Source: CBDAQR01 sp965199055
Lineage (GTDB): Bacteria; Pseudomonadota; Gammaproteobacteria; Pseudomonadales; Halieaceae
Reading direction: 5' to 3'
Assembly: GCA_965199055.1 (NCBI GenBank)
Contig: CBDAQR010000003.1
Span: 186,001 to 250,000 of the forward strand
Length of the DNA: 64,000 nucleotides
Shown: positions 43,851 to 52,680 of the stretch, piece by piece
Layout of the letters: each line of letters starts with the position of its first letter
Position numbering within the stretch: position 1 is the first letter of the stretch
Translations under genes and position numbers: made by a program
The notes under the pieces: generated by a model
The model's database searches: none
What the model was told of the DNA's origin: nothing
Seen by the model: the letters and a program-made list of their open reading frames with translations, nothing else

Positions 43851-44990
43851 ATGATTACCAAGCTCGACGACTATCCCATTCACCAGATCGCCGAACCGAT
43901 TGCCTACACCGCCTCTAGCGACCGCTTTCACTACGACCGTTTCTGGTACAACGGCCACGACCGCGACGGCGAATTTTATTTTGGTGTCGGCGCGTGCCGC
44001 TATCCGAACCTGGGAATTCTCGACTGCAGCCTCAGCCTGGTTATCGACGGACAGCAATACGCGTTTCACGGCTCACGGCGGGCACCGGACGAACCTACCG
44101 AACTCACCGTAGGGCCCTTCGATCTGCAGATTCTGGAGCCCATGGGCAGACACCGCCTGGTCATTGGCCCCAACGAAACCGGCATTGAGTGCGACCTGGT
44201 ATTTACCCCACGCAGTGGCGCAATTCAGGAGGGCCGCCAGACATTGCGCAATAGCCGCCACGTAGTGATGGACGCCACCCGTCTGGATCAGTTTGGGTTC
44301 TGGCAGGGCGTGATTCGTTACGATGGCAAGGAACTCAAGGTTAATGGCGAGACGACACTGGGTCTGAAAGACCGCTCCTGGGGCATTCGTCCCGTCGGCG
44401 AAAGTTACACCGGCGGCGCACCAATGGCCGAGTTCCAGGCCGTACACTTCATGTGGCTGCCCATCCACTGGGAGAGTCGCTGCACCCTGGCGGGCCTGTT
44501 CGAGGATGAAAAGGGCCACCAATGGCATACAGACCAGGCCATCATGCCTATACACCCTGCGAACTTCGACTCAGGTGATGCGCTGCCACCGGTGAATGAC
44601 CCCAACGCGATCGTCTGGGATGGCAAAGTTGGCTTCGAACTGGACCTGATTACCGGTACTCGTCAGGCCAGAGGCGGAAAATTTCGCATGAATGACAAAT
44701 CAGGAGAGAGCTTGGAAATCGAGCTCGAATTTGGACTGATTCACCGCATGAAGGGCCTTGGCTACCAACACCCCACCTGGGGGCACGGCAAATGGCACGA
44801 CGAGTTAGCTATTGGCGGCGAGAGCTGGAAGGTCGATGAAGTCGATCCGCTGGCGCTGGAGAACATCCATATTCAACAGATCGTCACCGCTCGCTGCGGC
44901 GACGAGGTGGGACACGGGGTGTTAGAACAGCTTCACATCGGCCCGCACGGGCCGCTCGGTTTCGAAGATTGGTTTGACGGCGCTAAGTAG
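43851..44990 (+). CDS. Conserved protein of unknown function (379 aa)
   Basis: Start ATG at 43851 is chosen because GGGAG lies 7 bases upstream; the longer frame reads back through the intergenic space. The product is soluble and rich in beta-strand-like stretches with many Trp, His and aromatic residues: RFHYDRFWYNGHDRDGEFYFGVG near 25-47, HFMWLPIHWESRC near 202, QHPTWGHGKWHDEL near 313. It resembles the lipocalin-like AttH/CrtC hydratase-type proteins in general feel, but I do not recognise a family with confidence. Its end overlaps the convergent membrane gene by 8 bases. Confidence 0.65.
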   Translation: MITKLDDYPIHQIAEPIAYTASSDRFHYDRFWYNGHDRDGEFYFGVGACRYPNLGILDCSLSLVIDGQQYAFHGSRRAPDEPTELTVGPFDLQILEPMGRHRLVIGPNETGIECDLVFTPRSGAIQEGRQTLRNSRHVVMDATRLDQFGFWQGVIRYDGKELKVNGETTLGLKDRSWGIRPVGESYTGGAPMAEFQAVHFMWLPIHWESRCTLAGLFEDEKGHQWHTDQAIMPIHPANFDSGDALPPVNDPNAIVWDGKVGFELDLITGTRQARGGKFRMNDKSGESLEIELEFGLIHRMKGLGYQHPTWGHGKWHDELAIGGESWKVDEVDPLALENIHIQQIVTARCGDEVGHGVLEQLHIGPHGPLGFEDWFDGAK

Positions 44991-45360
44991 CGGAGTCTGA
45001 CTGCTCCACGGCCTTGGCCTCTTTCATCGCCTGCACACCGCGCCACACGAAGTGCACGAAGGCGATCCACAGGCACAGGTAGGCGAGCGTAAATCCCCAG
45101 CTCATGCCAGCATAACCAATGCCAACACCGATGATCGGCAACATGGCCAGCCAGTGTCCCGGTACCCAGGCATCCATGCGCCAGGAGATCAGAACGGCAC
45201 TCACGGCCGACAGAATCATCAGGCCGGCGAAGACATGCAGCGCCCAGGGATAGGCGTACATCATGCCTCCCATGACCAGCGCAATGATGCCAGCACTGGA
45301 GTGGATCAAGGCGCCAATATCGATTTTGGATTCCTGCTGCGCGGTGTCGTCTTCCGTCAT
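44983..45360 (-). CDS. Small four-helix membrane protein
   Basis: 125 residues from the ATG at 45360, which has GAGGAG 7-8 bases upstream; a longer frame begins with a Pro/Arg-rich non-protein-like leader. Four hydrophobic helices (about 22-42, 46-64, 75-90, 92-110) and a charged end. No family recognised. It may be a small permease subunit or envelope protein. On the same strand as the 2OG oxygenase 38 bases upstream, so probably co-transcribed. Confidence 0.65.
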   Translation of the reverse strand: MTEDDTAQQESKIDIGALIHSSAGIIALVMGGMMYAYPWALHVFAGLMILSAVSAVLISWRMDAWVPGHWLAMLPIIGVGIGYAGMSWGFTLAYLCLWIAFVHFVWRGVQAMKEAKAVEQSDSAT

Positions 45361-45397
45361 TGAGTTTCTCCTCAATTGCCTCGCGGGCCAGTATAGA

Positions 45398-46273
45398 TCA
45401 GCTCGCGGGTAAATCCCGAATCCACTGCGAGAACAGCCATTTCTCGCCGCTGGTAGGCGGCAAACCGGCATGCCGGGTCCGCGGATCGGCGGCGCCCGCA
45501 TCATCTACGTTAGTAAACAGCAGCGCGTCTCCAGTATTACCTCGAAAAGCAATATCCAACTCTGGGAAGGCCGTCTCGCCGCCTTCAAACCCCTCATTGA
45601 GGTACACCAGAAAGGTATGAGCACGCTGGCCTCGCTGTGCCAACTCCTGGGCAAAGGCTGGCTCATCGGGCGTGAGGTAATCGTAGTGTTCGGCGAACGT
45701 TTCACCCGGTTGGTAATGCAATACTTTGGGGATTTCCATGGCCAACTCGGGACGTCCGGTTATCACGCCGATGCGGGCTCGCAGCAAGAACGTAAGTACC
45801 CCGCCATTGTGCATGCCCAAATCACAGTGAGAGTTGGTGCGCCTACCATCCTGGGTATGCCCACCGGTGCGCTTGTCGTAGATGGTCGCGCGCGACAGTC
45901 CGGGGCCCGATTGTCGGATCAACCATGCGCAGGCGCGAGGTGGGAGAAAACGCTCAAAGACCTGAATCGAGGGTGAGTCACTTAGTATCTTTGCCGGTTC
46001 TACTTGCAGCCACTGCTCTATTTCAATCGACGCGCGCAATACCTGCCAGTCGGCGCTATCGGTTTCATCGTCGGGGCCCGCTGCCAAAATCTGTAGCGCC
46101 TGCCGCGCCTGTTCATGGCCTCCCTGCGCCGCTAGCAATAAATAATCGAAAGATTCATCCCAGCTTCGGAACCGCCACAAACTGGTGCTGGCCAGTGTCG
46201 CGGCAAGAAACGCCGCGTTCACATCGCCGCGCCTGGCCGCCTCTTCCGTTGCTCTCACCTGCTGGATATCCAC
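45398..46273 (-). CDS. Prolyl-4-hydroxylase-like 2OG-Fe(II) oxygenase
   Basis: 291 residues. The N-terminal 90 residues are helical and Ala-rich and resemble Sel1/TPR-type repeats (AARRGDVNAAFLAAT and LLLAAQGGHEQARQ). The P4Hc domain follows: Fe ligands H and D in AEHYDYLTPDEP (about 203-214), the distal His in PRTRHAGLPP, and the 2OG-binding Lys in GEKWLFSQWIRD. It hydroxylates an unknown peptide or small molecule. It starts with GTG six bases after the stop of the channel gene upstream. Confidence 0.85.
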   Translation of the reverse strand: MDIQQVRATEEAARRGDVNAAFLAATLASTSLWRFRSWDESFDYLLLAAQGGHEQARQALQILAAGPDDETDSADWQVLRASIEIEQWLQVEPAKILSDSPSIQVFERFLPPRACAWLIRQSGPGLSRATIYDKRTGGHTQDGRRTNSHCDLGMHNGGVLTFLLRARIGVITGRPELAMEIPKVLHYQPGETFAEHYDYLTPDEPAFAQELAQRGQRAHTFLVYLNEGFEGGETAFPELDIAFRGNTGDALLFTNVDDAGAADPRTRHAGLPPTSGEKWLFSQWIRDLPAS

Positions 46274-46279
46274 CGCTAT

Positions 46280-47365
46280 TTACTCGGCGTGCAGTCCGTA
46301 GCGGGCCAACAATCGCTCCCATTCGTCACCGGCCATCGTGCCCAGCAATGCGCGATCTATCGACTCACGTAAGTCGTTGCCGTTCGCAACAGCCATGCCC
46401 AGATAGTAGTGCGACACCGTGTGAGGGAGTAGCGTCACCGAACTGGGGAAATCGGTTGCCACGGTGGATTTCAGTACAGCCTCATCGAACAGAAACGCAT
46501 CGAGTTGGCCTTCTGCTATGGCATCCAGGGCATCATGCACACTGCCATAAGAGGCCGCAGCGATTCCCCTGTCGCCCAGCCATTCAAACGGCTGCGTATC
46601 TTCCACACTGCCTACACGTACGTGCGGCAGATCTGCCGGCCCGCGAACCTTGCCACGTAGTTGCTCGGATGTGAGCGAGGCCGCAATAGAGGCAGTAAAA
46701 CTGGAGATCAACACAATGGATGCCATCATCCAGATGATGGCCAGCAAGCGCCCGGCTAGCGTCAGGGGCGCTTTGTCCCCGTATCCCACGGTTGTCATGG
46801 TAACGGCCGCCCACCACATCCCCTGGCCCGTACCTTTGATCGCCCCGCCGCCGAACATTTTCTCATTGCGACGATGCTCCAGCAGGTACAACAGCCCTCC
46901 GGCCATGAACCACAAGCCTGCGAGACCCGCGCACAAAGCCGCGATTTCAGACAAGTCGATCGCCGCCAGATAGCCCATCATCCCGCCAGCGGAATCCTGC
47001 TTGGCTACGGCGATACCAAAACCCGAGCGGTAGTAAGGTTGCGTAAGGTCCATCTCGGTTTCGTGTTCCTGGGTGGCGGGAACGGTCAATAGAACATCAA
47101 CCTCGCCATTGGCCAGCGCCGCACGCATCTCAACGATGTCCGTATAGCCGCGCACCGAACCTTCGAGCTTCAGCTCATCCGTTAAGCGCCGCCACAGCTC
47201 AATACTCAACCCTTCCCAATCACCCCCATCGTCAAGTGAAGTAAACGGTGGTGCATCCAGGACGCCTGCATGCAACACTGCGCCACTGGCTTCAGAAGTC
47301 TCCGCCAGTGTGAGTGGCGCGCAAAAGGACATGCAAAACAGTACCGTTACGATGATTTTTCGCAT
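46280..47365 (-). CDS. GluR0-like ligand-gated potassium channel
   Basis: 361 residues: signal peptide (to about 21), first half of a periplasmic ligand-binding domain (about 28-123, EGLSIELWRRL), a membrane helix (about 138-162), a re-entrant pore loop with TTVGYGDKAP (191-200, the K+ filter TVGYGD), a second helix (203-230) ending SSFTASIAASLT, and the second half of the binding domain (about 236-345). This is the order of GluR0 and of animal ionotropic glutamate receptors (SYTANLAAFLT corresponds to SFTASIAASLT). It should pass K+ when an amino acid or similar ligand binds. GTG oxygenase gene follows at 6 bases. Confidence 0.88.
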   Translation of the reverse strand: MRKIIVTVLFCMSFCAPLTLAETSEASGAVLHAGVLDAPPFTSLDDGGDWEGLSIELWRRLTDELKLEGSVRGYTDIVEMRAALANGEVDVLLTVPATQEHETEMDLTQPYYRSGFGIAVAKQDSAGGMMGYLAAIDLSEIAALCAGLAGLWFMAGGLLYLLEHRRNEKMFGGGAIKGTGQGMWWAAVTMTTVGYGDKAPLTLAGRLLAIIWMMASIVLISSFTASIAASLTSEQLRGKVRGPADLPHVRVGSVEDTQPFEWLGDRGIAAASYGSVHDALDAIAEGQLDAFLFDEAVLKSTVATDFPSSVTLLPHTVSHYYLGMAVANGNDLRESIDRALLGTMAGDEWERLLARYGLHAE

Positions 47366-47432
47366 CGAAGACCTACAATACTTGTGATTATTCGACCTAA
47401 CTTACGACATTCTAAGGCCCAGGAGAACCGCT

Positions 47433-48269
47433 ATGAGCATTGAACCACTAGCCGACTGCTCACCGACGCGGGGAGAGGTTCCGATTGAGGCCGTGGTTTT
47501 CGACACCTATGGAACGGTCTGCGACTTCTATCATCCCATGCGGGCTGCCATTGCGCGCTTTGCTGACTCACAGGGCCTCTCATGCGATGCGGGTCAGCTC
47601 GCCATTGAGTGGCGCACCGCGTACCTGTTCAGCACCTTTGGCCAGGCGATTGAGGAATCCGAGTTTCTGCCACTGCAAACAATCAACCGTAAAAACCTGG
47701 TCGCCGTGCTCGAGAAGCACTTTGATCAACAGTTTAACGCCGCACAGATCGATGCATTGAACAAGGTATGGCAAGAGCTGAAACCCTGGCCCGACACGAT
47801 TGCAGGATTAACCGCCATTAAACAACGAGCCATCATCGCCCCACTGTCCAACGGCAATTTCTCCGACATGGTGAGACTCGCAAAACATGCCCGATTGCCC
47901 TGGGACATCATTCTTGGTTCATCGCTGTCCGGATACTTTAAACCGCATCCGGACACCTATCTTAAATCCGTCGCTGCCTTGGATCTGGCTCCCGAGCAGG
48001 TATGCATGGTCGCTGCGCATCAACGTGACCTCGCACACGCTGCGGGCCATGGCATGCAAACCGCGTTTGTGCGGCGCCCACTGGAATTTGGAGGCCCGGT
48101 AAAACCGGCTAACCCAGAGCCGGGCGAACACTACCTGGGTGCGGCGGAAATACACCTGGAAGGCGAGTGGACCTTCGTCGCCGAAGACTTCATCGACCTG
48201 GCTTCCCAGCTATTCGAAGATACCGTCGCCGAAACTGACCCCCACTTCGACACACCAGATACTCAGTGA
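47433..48269 (+). CDS. HAD-type II haloacid dehalogenase-like hydrolase
   Basis: 278 residues. Motif I is VVFDTYGTVCDFYHPM (about 21-36, nucleophile Asp), motif II is APLSNGNFSDM (about 139), the Lys is in YFKPHPDTYL, and motif III is the VAAHQRDLAHAAGHG stretch. This fits type II L-2-haloacid dehalogenases or related phosphatases. The conserved N-x-G substrate loop is less clear. GGAGAAC lies 8 bases upstream of the ATG. Its last 60 bases overlap the 3' end of the cytochrome gene on the other strand. Confidence 0.83.
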   Translation: MSIEPLADCSPTRGEVPIEAVVFDTYGTVCDFYHPMRAAIARFADSQGLSCDAGQLAIEWRTAYLFSTFGQAIEESEFLPLQTINRKNLVAVLEKHFDQQFNAAQIDALNKVWQELKPWPDTIAGLTAIKQRAIIAPLSNGNFSDMVRLAKHARLPWDIILGSSLSGYFKPHPDTYLKSVAALDLAPEQVCMVAAHQRDLAHAAGHGMQTAFVRRPLEFGGPVKPANPEPGEHYLGAAEIHLEGEWTFVAEDFIDLASQLFEDTVAETDPHFDTPDTQ

Positions 48270-49916
48270 GTTGAAGTCATCCAACGTCAGATCATCGGGC
48301 AGCGTGATATCGAGCGTGGCGTTGGAGTAAGCCGGACCCACCAGGTCCGGGCTGATAGCCATACCGGCATTGCCGCGGAACCGGCCATCAATACCGGAGT
48401 AGACCTGCACTACAATGCCGCGGCCATCGTAATTGAAGTTGGTGATCTGAATGCTGCAATTGTCGATGATCGTCGCCGTACCAGACACGTCATGCTGTAG
48501 GGTCGAGAACTCCAGCGTTTTGCCCACACTGGGGTGATCGGCATCGCAGCCCGAGGCACCAGCGCCTCCGCCATCAGAACCACCACTGGCGGGTGGATCA
48601 TTGGCATCGTCGGTCAGCTCCAGATAGGCCACCAAATCAAGAAGCTCCTCATCACTCAAACGATTAGCCCCCCAAAAGGGCATGATGCCCCCGGTCAACC
48701 CATCGTAGACACCGGAATCCGTTCTGCCACTGGAGCGCACCCGATTGGCAACCAGCTCTGGTGAGAGTCCGAAACCCACCACACCCGGGGCACGAATCGT
48801 GCCGGTGCCGTCGATGTTATGGCAGCCGGCGCAGCTCGCGTTAAAAGTATTGCGACCCTCAACCGGGTCACCCCCGGAAAGATCCGCTGGCGGCGACACC
48901 ACCTGCACGCTAACCGCCTCTGCCTCACCCGGTGCCGCACGCTGTTCCAGCCATTCGTGCAGCGCCACATACTCTGCGCTGCTCTCGGTGAAGGTTTCGG
49001 CATTCATCCATTCGTCGAGACAGGAGTTCACGGCATCGACCATCGATGTCAGCTGACCATTTTTGTAACTGGGTCTGCGAGTGGCATCGCCAATCGGATG
49101 CCCCGGTCGGCGATAGCCATTGCTGGCCGGTTCGACAATTTCGTGACAGCTTGCGCAGGTAAAACTGTTGCCCGAGGGTTGTGGCAGCCGGTAAACCACC
49201 TCCCCGTCCAAATAGCTACTGGAATCGAGTATAGCCAGCGCCTGACTGCGCAACTCGAAATCGCTGGCACCGGCTCGCAGCGACACCTCGTACTGTGACA
49301 GCAAGGAGATATCAACCCGCAGCAAGCCCCTATGAAAGAGCTGGCTGAAGCGTTGCAGGTCGGCGTAGTTGACCGTGCCATCTTCGCTAACGTCACCCAC
49401 CAGCCGACGCGCCAACACATCCAACTGTGCCTCCAGGTCTGTTTCATGCAAACCATTCAAATGGGGCTGCATATAGCGATAGACGATGTCCGACAATACA
49501 GATATTTGAAGCCGATTGCGGCGTAACTCGTCAGCGCCGCTAATGCTGTAAACAGTACCCAGCAGCGGCGTTCCGGCTTCGTCACTCACCAGATCGTGAT
49601 CGGTGTCAAAGTCTTCACCCCCGGTAACCGCCACCAGGTAGTAGCCATCTTCTGCGTAGGCGCTCTTATCAGGCAACACCAGACCCAGCAGAGCCAGCTG
49701 TAACACGTCCGGATAGCCCGCAACATCGTCAGCGCCGAAGGCCGCCTCCGCGTCGCCGCGAACCCAACTCTGCAGCTGCTTGGCATCACCAGTCCCATCT
49801 AGTTCAGAAATCGATACGGTAGCACCGGCAACAGGCCCGCTGACCTGTACCTGATAGCAGCCCGAGAGAGCAACGCAGAGAATGAATACTGCAAAGGACC
49901 CACTAAACCGACCCAT
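48210..49916 (-). CDS. Multidomain c-type cytochrome lipoprotein with dockerin-like loop and DM13 domain
   Basis: 568 residues from the ATG at 49916 (AAGG 9 bases upstream). Numbered from a possible GTG two codons earlier, parts are: lipoprotein signal VALSGC (Cys 22); Ig-like or repeat region (30-170); a dockerin-like calcium loop GDVSEDGTVNYADL (176-189); two haem-binding sites, CASCH (256-260) and CAGCH (364-368), within cytochrome c folds; and a C-terminal DM13-like domain (about 468-570: HDVSGTATIID, NFNYDG, SIWCVEVGVSFG). DM13 is predicted to be redox-linked. Likely an electron-carrying lipoprotein outside the inner membrane. An 18-base operator candidate is about 70 bases upstream. Confidence 0.75.
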   Translation of the reverse strand: MGRFSGSFAVFILCVALSGCYQVQVSGPVAGATVSISELDGTGDAKQLQSWVRGDAEAAFGADDVAGYPDVLQLALLGLVLPDKSAYAEDGYYLVAVTGGEDFDTDHDLVSDEAGTPLLGTVYSISGADELRRNRLQISVLSDIVYRYMQPHLNGLHETDLEAQLDVLARRLVGDVSEDGTVNYADLQRFSQLFHRGLLRVDISLLSQYEVSLRAGASDFELRSQALAILDSSSYLDGEVVYRLPQPSGNSFTCASCHEIVEPASNGYRRPGHPIGDATRRPSYKNGQLTSMVDAVNSCLDEWMNAETFTESSAEYVALHEWLEQRAAPGEAEAVSVQVVSPPADLSGGDPVEGRNTFNASCAGCHNIDGTGTIRAPGVVGFGLSPELVANRVRSSGRTDSGVYDGLTGGIMPFWGANRLSDEELLDLVAYLELTDDANDPPASGGSDGGGAGASGCDADHPSVGKTLEFSTLQHDVSGTATIIDNCSIQITNFNYDGRGIVVQVYSGIDGRFRGNAGMAISPDLVGPAYSNATLDITLPDDLTLDDFNSLSIWCVEVGVSFGDGIFE

Positions 49917-49983
49917 AAACACCGACCTTTTTTCTGATTGTTTTCAACCTTAGTCGACAGAGTGTACCGGTGAAAGTTCAAAG

Positions 49984-50001
49984 TGATATAACATATCATT
50001 T
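49984..50001 (+). promoter_or_regulatory. Candidate Zur operator, copy 1
   Basis: TGATATAACATATCATTT, a near-palindrome with arms TGATAT and ATATCA around AAC. The same 18 bases occur at 52681-52698 in front of the COG0523 gene. It lies 21 bases before the DUF1826 start and also 67 bases upstream of the divergent cytochrome lipoprotein. AT-rich palindromes of this kind are typical of Fur-family zinc regulators. Confidence 0.6.
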
Positions 50002-50022
50002 CGAAACCGCCGTCAGAACGCC

Positions 50023-50685
50023 ATGACACACAGCGCCCTTGCCACCCCAACCTCGAGCGTCCATTGCACGTATCACCTAGCAGACGGCAAAGAGATTCTG
50101 CGTGATATCGCTGAACCCAATGTAAACCTGTGTATTCGGCAACGGCCGGTTAACGCAGAAATCGTACATGAGCTGCGGTGCCTAACTATGACTGACCTGC
50201 GGGATCGCAGGCTTTCGACATCGCCAGAAACGTTCGACGAAGATGTTCGGGAACATTTTCTGCGCAGTGGACTGGACGCTGGCGCATTTCCGACATTGCT
50301 CGCCGACATGAAACAGCTCGCCGAGTTATTCTTCCAAGCGGCTGGACACCGTCGCGTGATGTTCCGGCTGCTGACTACAGGTGACGATAAATGCAGACGT
50401 TTTCATGTCGATATGCGCCATCTGCGATTGCTCTGCACTTACCAGGGCCCAGGCACCGAATGGCTGTGCGATGAACAGGTGAATCGCGCTGCCTTGGGAA
50501 AAGGCAATCCAGCCGAATCGATAATTCGCTTCGGTGAACCATCGCGGTTTGAGCCTTTCTGGGTAGGCATAATGAAGGACGACAAGTATCCGGGTAGTGA
50601 GGGTCGAGGGCTAGTGCATCGTTCACCGCCGATGAGCGATTCACCGGAGCCCAGGGTGATATTTTGTATGGATGCCCAGCCCTGA
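50023..50685 (+). CDS. DUF1826 protein, paralogue 1
   Basis: 220 residues. DUF1826 core: NLCIRQRP near residue 35; CRRFHVDMRHLRLLCTYQGPGTEWL (about 124-148), with a His and Cys-rich part that could bind metal; and an HRSPPM ending segment. Function unknown; family members often stand next to COG0523 zinc GTPases. A candidate Zur site is immediately upstream. It converges on its paralogue (50722-51411), which is rare for a same-family pair. TTTCGAAACC precedes the ATG with no clear ribosome site. Confidence 0.72.
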   Translation: MTHSALATPTSSVHCTYHLADGKEILRDIAEPNVNLCIRQRPVNAEIVHELRCLTMTDLRDRRLSTSPETFDEDVREHFLRSGLDAGAFPTLLADMKQLAELFFQAAGHRRVMFRLLTTGDDKCRRFHVDMRHLRLLCTYQGPGTEWLCDEQVNRAALGKGNPAESIIRFGEPSRFEPFWVGIMKDDKYPGSEGRGLVHRSPPMSDSPEPRVIFCMDAQP

Positions 50686-50721
50686 GCACCGCGAGTGGAT
50701 TGGAAAACGGCGCGCTCCCGG

Positions 50722-51411
50722 TTACTGGTCAAACATATCCAGCGTTAGCACCAGACGATGACAACCCTGCTCGACCATCGGAGAACGGTGCACCAGGCCA
50801 GCTTGTTCGTTGCCCTCCCAAAGCTCTCCCTTCAATAACGCCACATCACCGCACTGCATTTGGCGGATATCCTGCTCGCGCTCGAACAATCCGGACTGCT
50901 GGTCTGACAAGCCGTTGCTACCCCGCCCAAGCTTGGACCTGTCGACACAGTCGTGGGGCAGCCACTGCGTAGCTGGTCCCTGGTAGGTCGTCAGCAAGCG
51001 ACAGGGCACATTGTCCACGTGAAATCGGGGGCACATTGCTCTGTCCAGAATCGCGAGCCGCAAACCAACGCGCTCAAGTTCAAACAGACAGCAGAACATC
51101 TCCACCACTTCGGCGATGTCCTTAGCCAGGGCCTCCACCGGCAATGGCAACACCCCAGCTACACTCTGCTCCGCTGCCTGCGTCGACACAGTGAGCGAGC
51201 GCTCAAACCCGCAGGGCGCTGCTAGTATCGCGAGTGCGTCTGAGATCACCTCGTTGGATAACCTGCGCTCCCAAATCGCGAGGTTGACGTTCTCCCTGTA
51301 GACGTCGGCGAGAACCGCTGGATCCTGATCCGAGGCAACCAGTCGCCTGTTGCTTAGATCTGCGGGAATGCAAATAGAATCCGCACTGGCCAAAGCCGCG
51401 TCTGGCATCAT
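50722..51411 (-). CDS. DUF1826 protein, paralogue 2
   Basis: 229 residues with the same core: NLAIWERRL (about 46), CPRFHVDNVPCRLLTTYQGPATQWL (about 136-160), and VHRSPMVEQG near the end. The HVD and GPxTxWL motifs match copy 1, although the rest is quite different, so the duplication is old or the two arrived separately. Its ATG overlaps the stop of the COG0523 GTPase by 4 bases (ATGA), so it shares that gene's candidate Zur control. Confidence 0.75.
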   Translation of the reverse strand: MMPDAALASADSICIPADLSNRRLVASDQDPAVLADVYRENVNLAIWERRLSNEVISDALAILAAPCGFERSLTVSTQAAEQSVAGVLPLPVEALAKDIAEVVEMFCCLFELERVGLRLAILDRAMCPRFHVDNVPCRLLTTYQGPATQWLPHDCVDRSKLGRGSNGLSDQQSGLFEREQDIRQMQCGDVALLKGELWEGNEQAGLVHRSPMVEQGCHRLVLTLDMFDQ

Positions 51412-52649
51412 CGAGACTGTTGCTCCTGCTGTTGCTGTCCTTGCTCCCAGGCAGGGAACGGATCGTCTAGCCCCTTCCAGTACTCCTTGCCCTTAAGCAC
51501 CTCGTCATCGCTTAGCAGGCATTGATCAAGTGCATGGGTAATTTCGGCCTGGTCGAGACCCTGTCCGATAAACACCAGTTCCTGCCGCATATCTCCAAAG
51601 GGCTCTTCCCATTTCTCGCCAATAGATTTCAGATACTCCTCATCGGTAGGCCAATGCTTTCTCGGAACTGCCATCCACCACATTCCGGCAAAGCCGTAGT
51701 GCGCCATGCCGCCCGCCTGACTCCACTGTCCTACGAATTCCGGACGGGTTGCCAGCCAGAAATAGCCCTTGGAACGAATCACCTTGCCGTAGTCTTCAAT
51801 GCTGTGCAGGAAGCTGTGAAACTTGCGCGGATGAAAGGGCCGGCGGGCGAGGTAACTAAAGCTGCCAATACCGTACTCTTCAGTTTCCGGCACATGCTCT
51901 CCGCGCATTTCCTTGAGCCAGCCAGGCGCCTGCTGGGCACGCTCAAAATCGAACAGACCCGTGTGCAGTACATCTTCGAGATTAACCTGACCGTGGCTAA
52001 TGGGAATGATGCGGGCGTCGGTATTCAGCGTCTTCAAAATTGCCATCAAGCGCTCGACGTCCGCAGCCCCTGCCGTATCGGTTTTACTCACCAGAATAAC
52101 ATCGGCAAACTCCACCTGATCGACTAGCAGGTCCGCCACGTTGCGCCTGTCATCCTCACCGAGCGACTCGCCGGTATCCTGCAAATACTTGGCGGTATCG
52201 TAGTCCTTCAGAAAATTGACAGCGTCTACCACAGTCACCATCGTATCCAGCTTTGCCACATCAGACAGTGACACGCCATTTTCGTCGGCAAAGGTGAAGG
52301 TTTCGGCCACGGGCAGTGGTTCAGATATCCCGGTAGATTCGATCATCAGATAGTCGAAACGACCTTCTTTCGCCAGGTTAGTGACTTCTTCCAACAAATC
52401 CTCGCGCAACGCGCAGCAGATGCAGCCATTGCTCATTTCCACCAGCTTCTCTTCGCTGCGATTAAGAGAGATCTCGTTTTGAACAATCGATGAGTCGATA
52501 TTGATTTCGCTCATATCGTTCACGATCACCGCCACTTTCTTGCCCTGCCGGTTATTGAGCACATGGCTCAATACGGTGGTTTTGCCCGCGCCCAGGAATC
52601 CGGAGAGCACGGTAACGGGGAGACGGTTTTGGGTTTCGGCGTGAATCAT
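51408..52649 (-). CDS. COG0523 zinc GTPase/metallochaperone (ZigA/YeiR/ZNG1 type)
   Basis: 413 residues. Walker A GFLGAGKTT (17-25); the family's metal motif CICC (76-79) in SNGCICCALRED; Walker B and base-recognition motif VSKTD near residue 183; a C-terminal CobW_C domain with SFSYLARRPFHPRKF. Such proteins deliver zinc to selected enzymes in scarcity. The last 12 residues are Gln/Glu-rich. A candidate Zur palindrome lies 31 bases upstream, and a DUF1826 gene follows by 4-base overlap, as in Pseudomonas zinc-starvation loci. Confidence 0.88.
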   Translation of the reverse strand: MIHAETQNRLPVTVLSGFLGAGKTTVLSHVLNNRQGKKVAVIVNDMSEINIDSSIVQNEISLNRSEEKLVEMSNGCICCALREDLLEEVTNLAKEGRFDYLMIESTGISEPLPVAETFTFADENGVSLSDVAKLDTMVTVVDAVNFLKDYDTAKYLQDTGESLGEDDRRNVADLLVDQVEFADVILVSKTDTAGAADVERLMAILKTLNTDARIIPISHGQVNLEDVLHTGLFDFERAQQAPGWLKEMRGEHVPETEEYGIGSFSYLARRPFHPRKFHSFLHSIEDYGKVIRSKGYFWLATRPEFVGQWSQAGGMAHYGFAGMWWMAVPRKHWPTDEEYLKSIGEKWEEPFGDMRQELVFIGQGLDQAEITHALDQCLLSDDEVLKGKEYWKGLDDPFPAWEQGQQQQEQQSR

Positions 52650-52680
52650 GCCAGCATCCTCAACTCAAAAAGACAGATAT

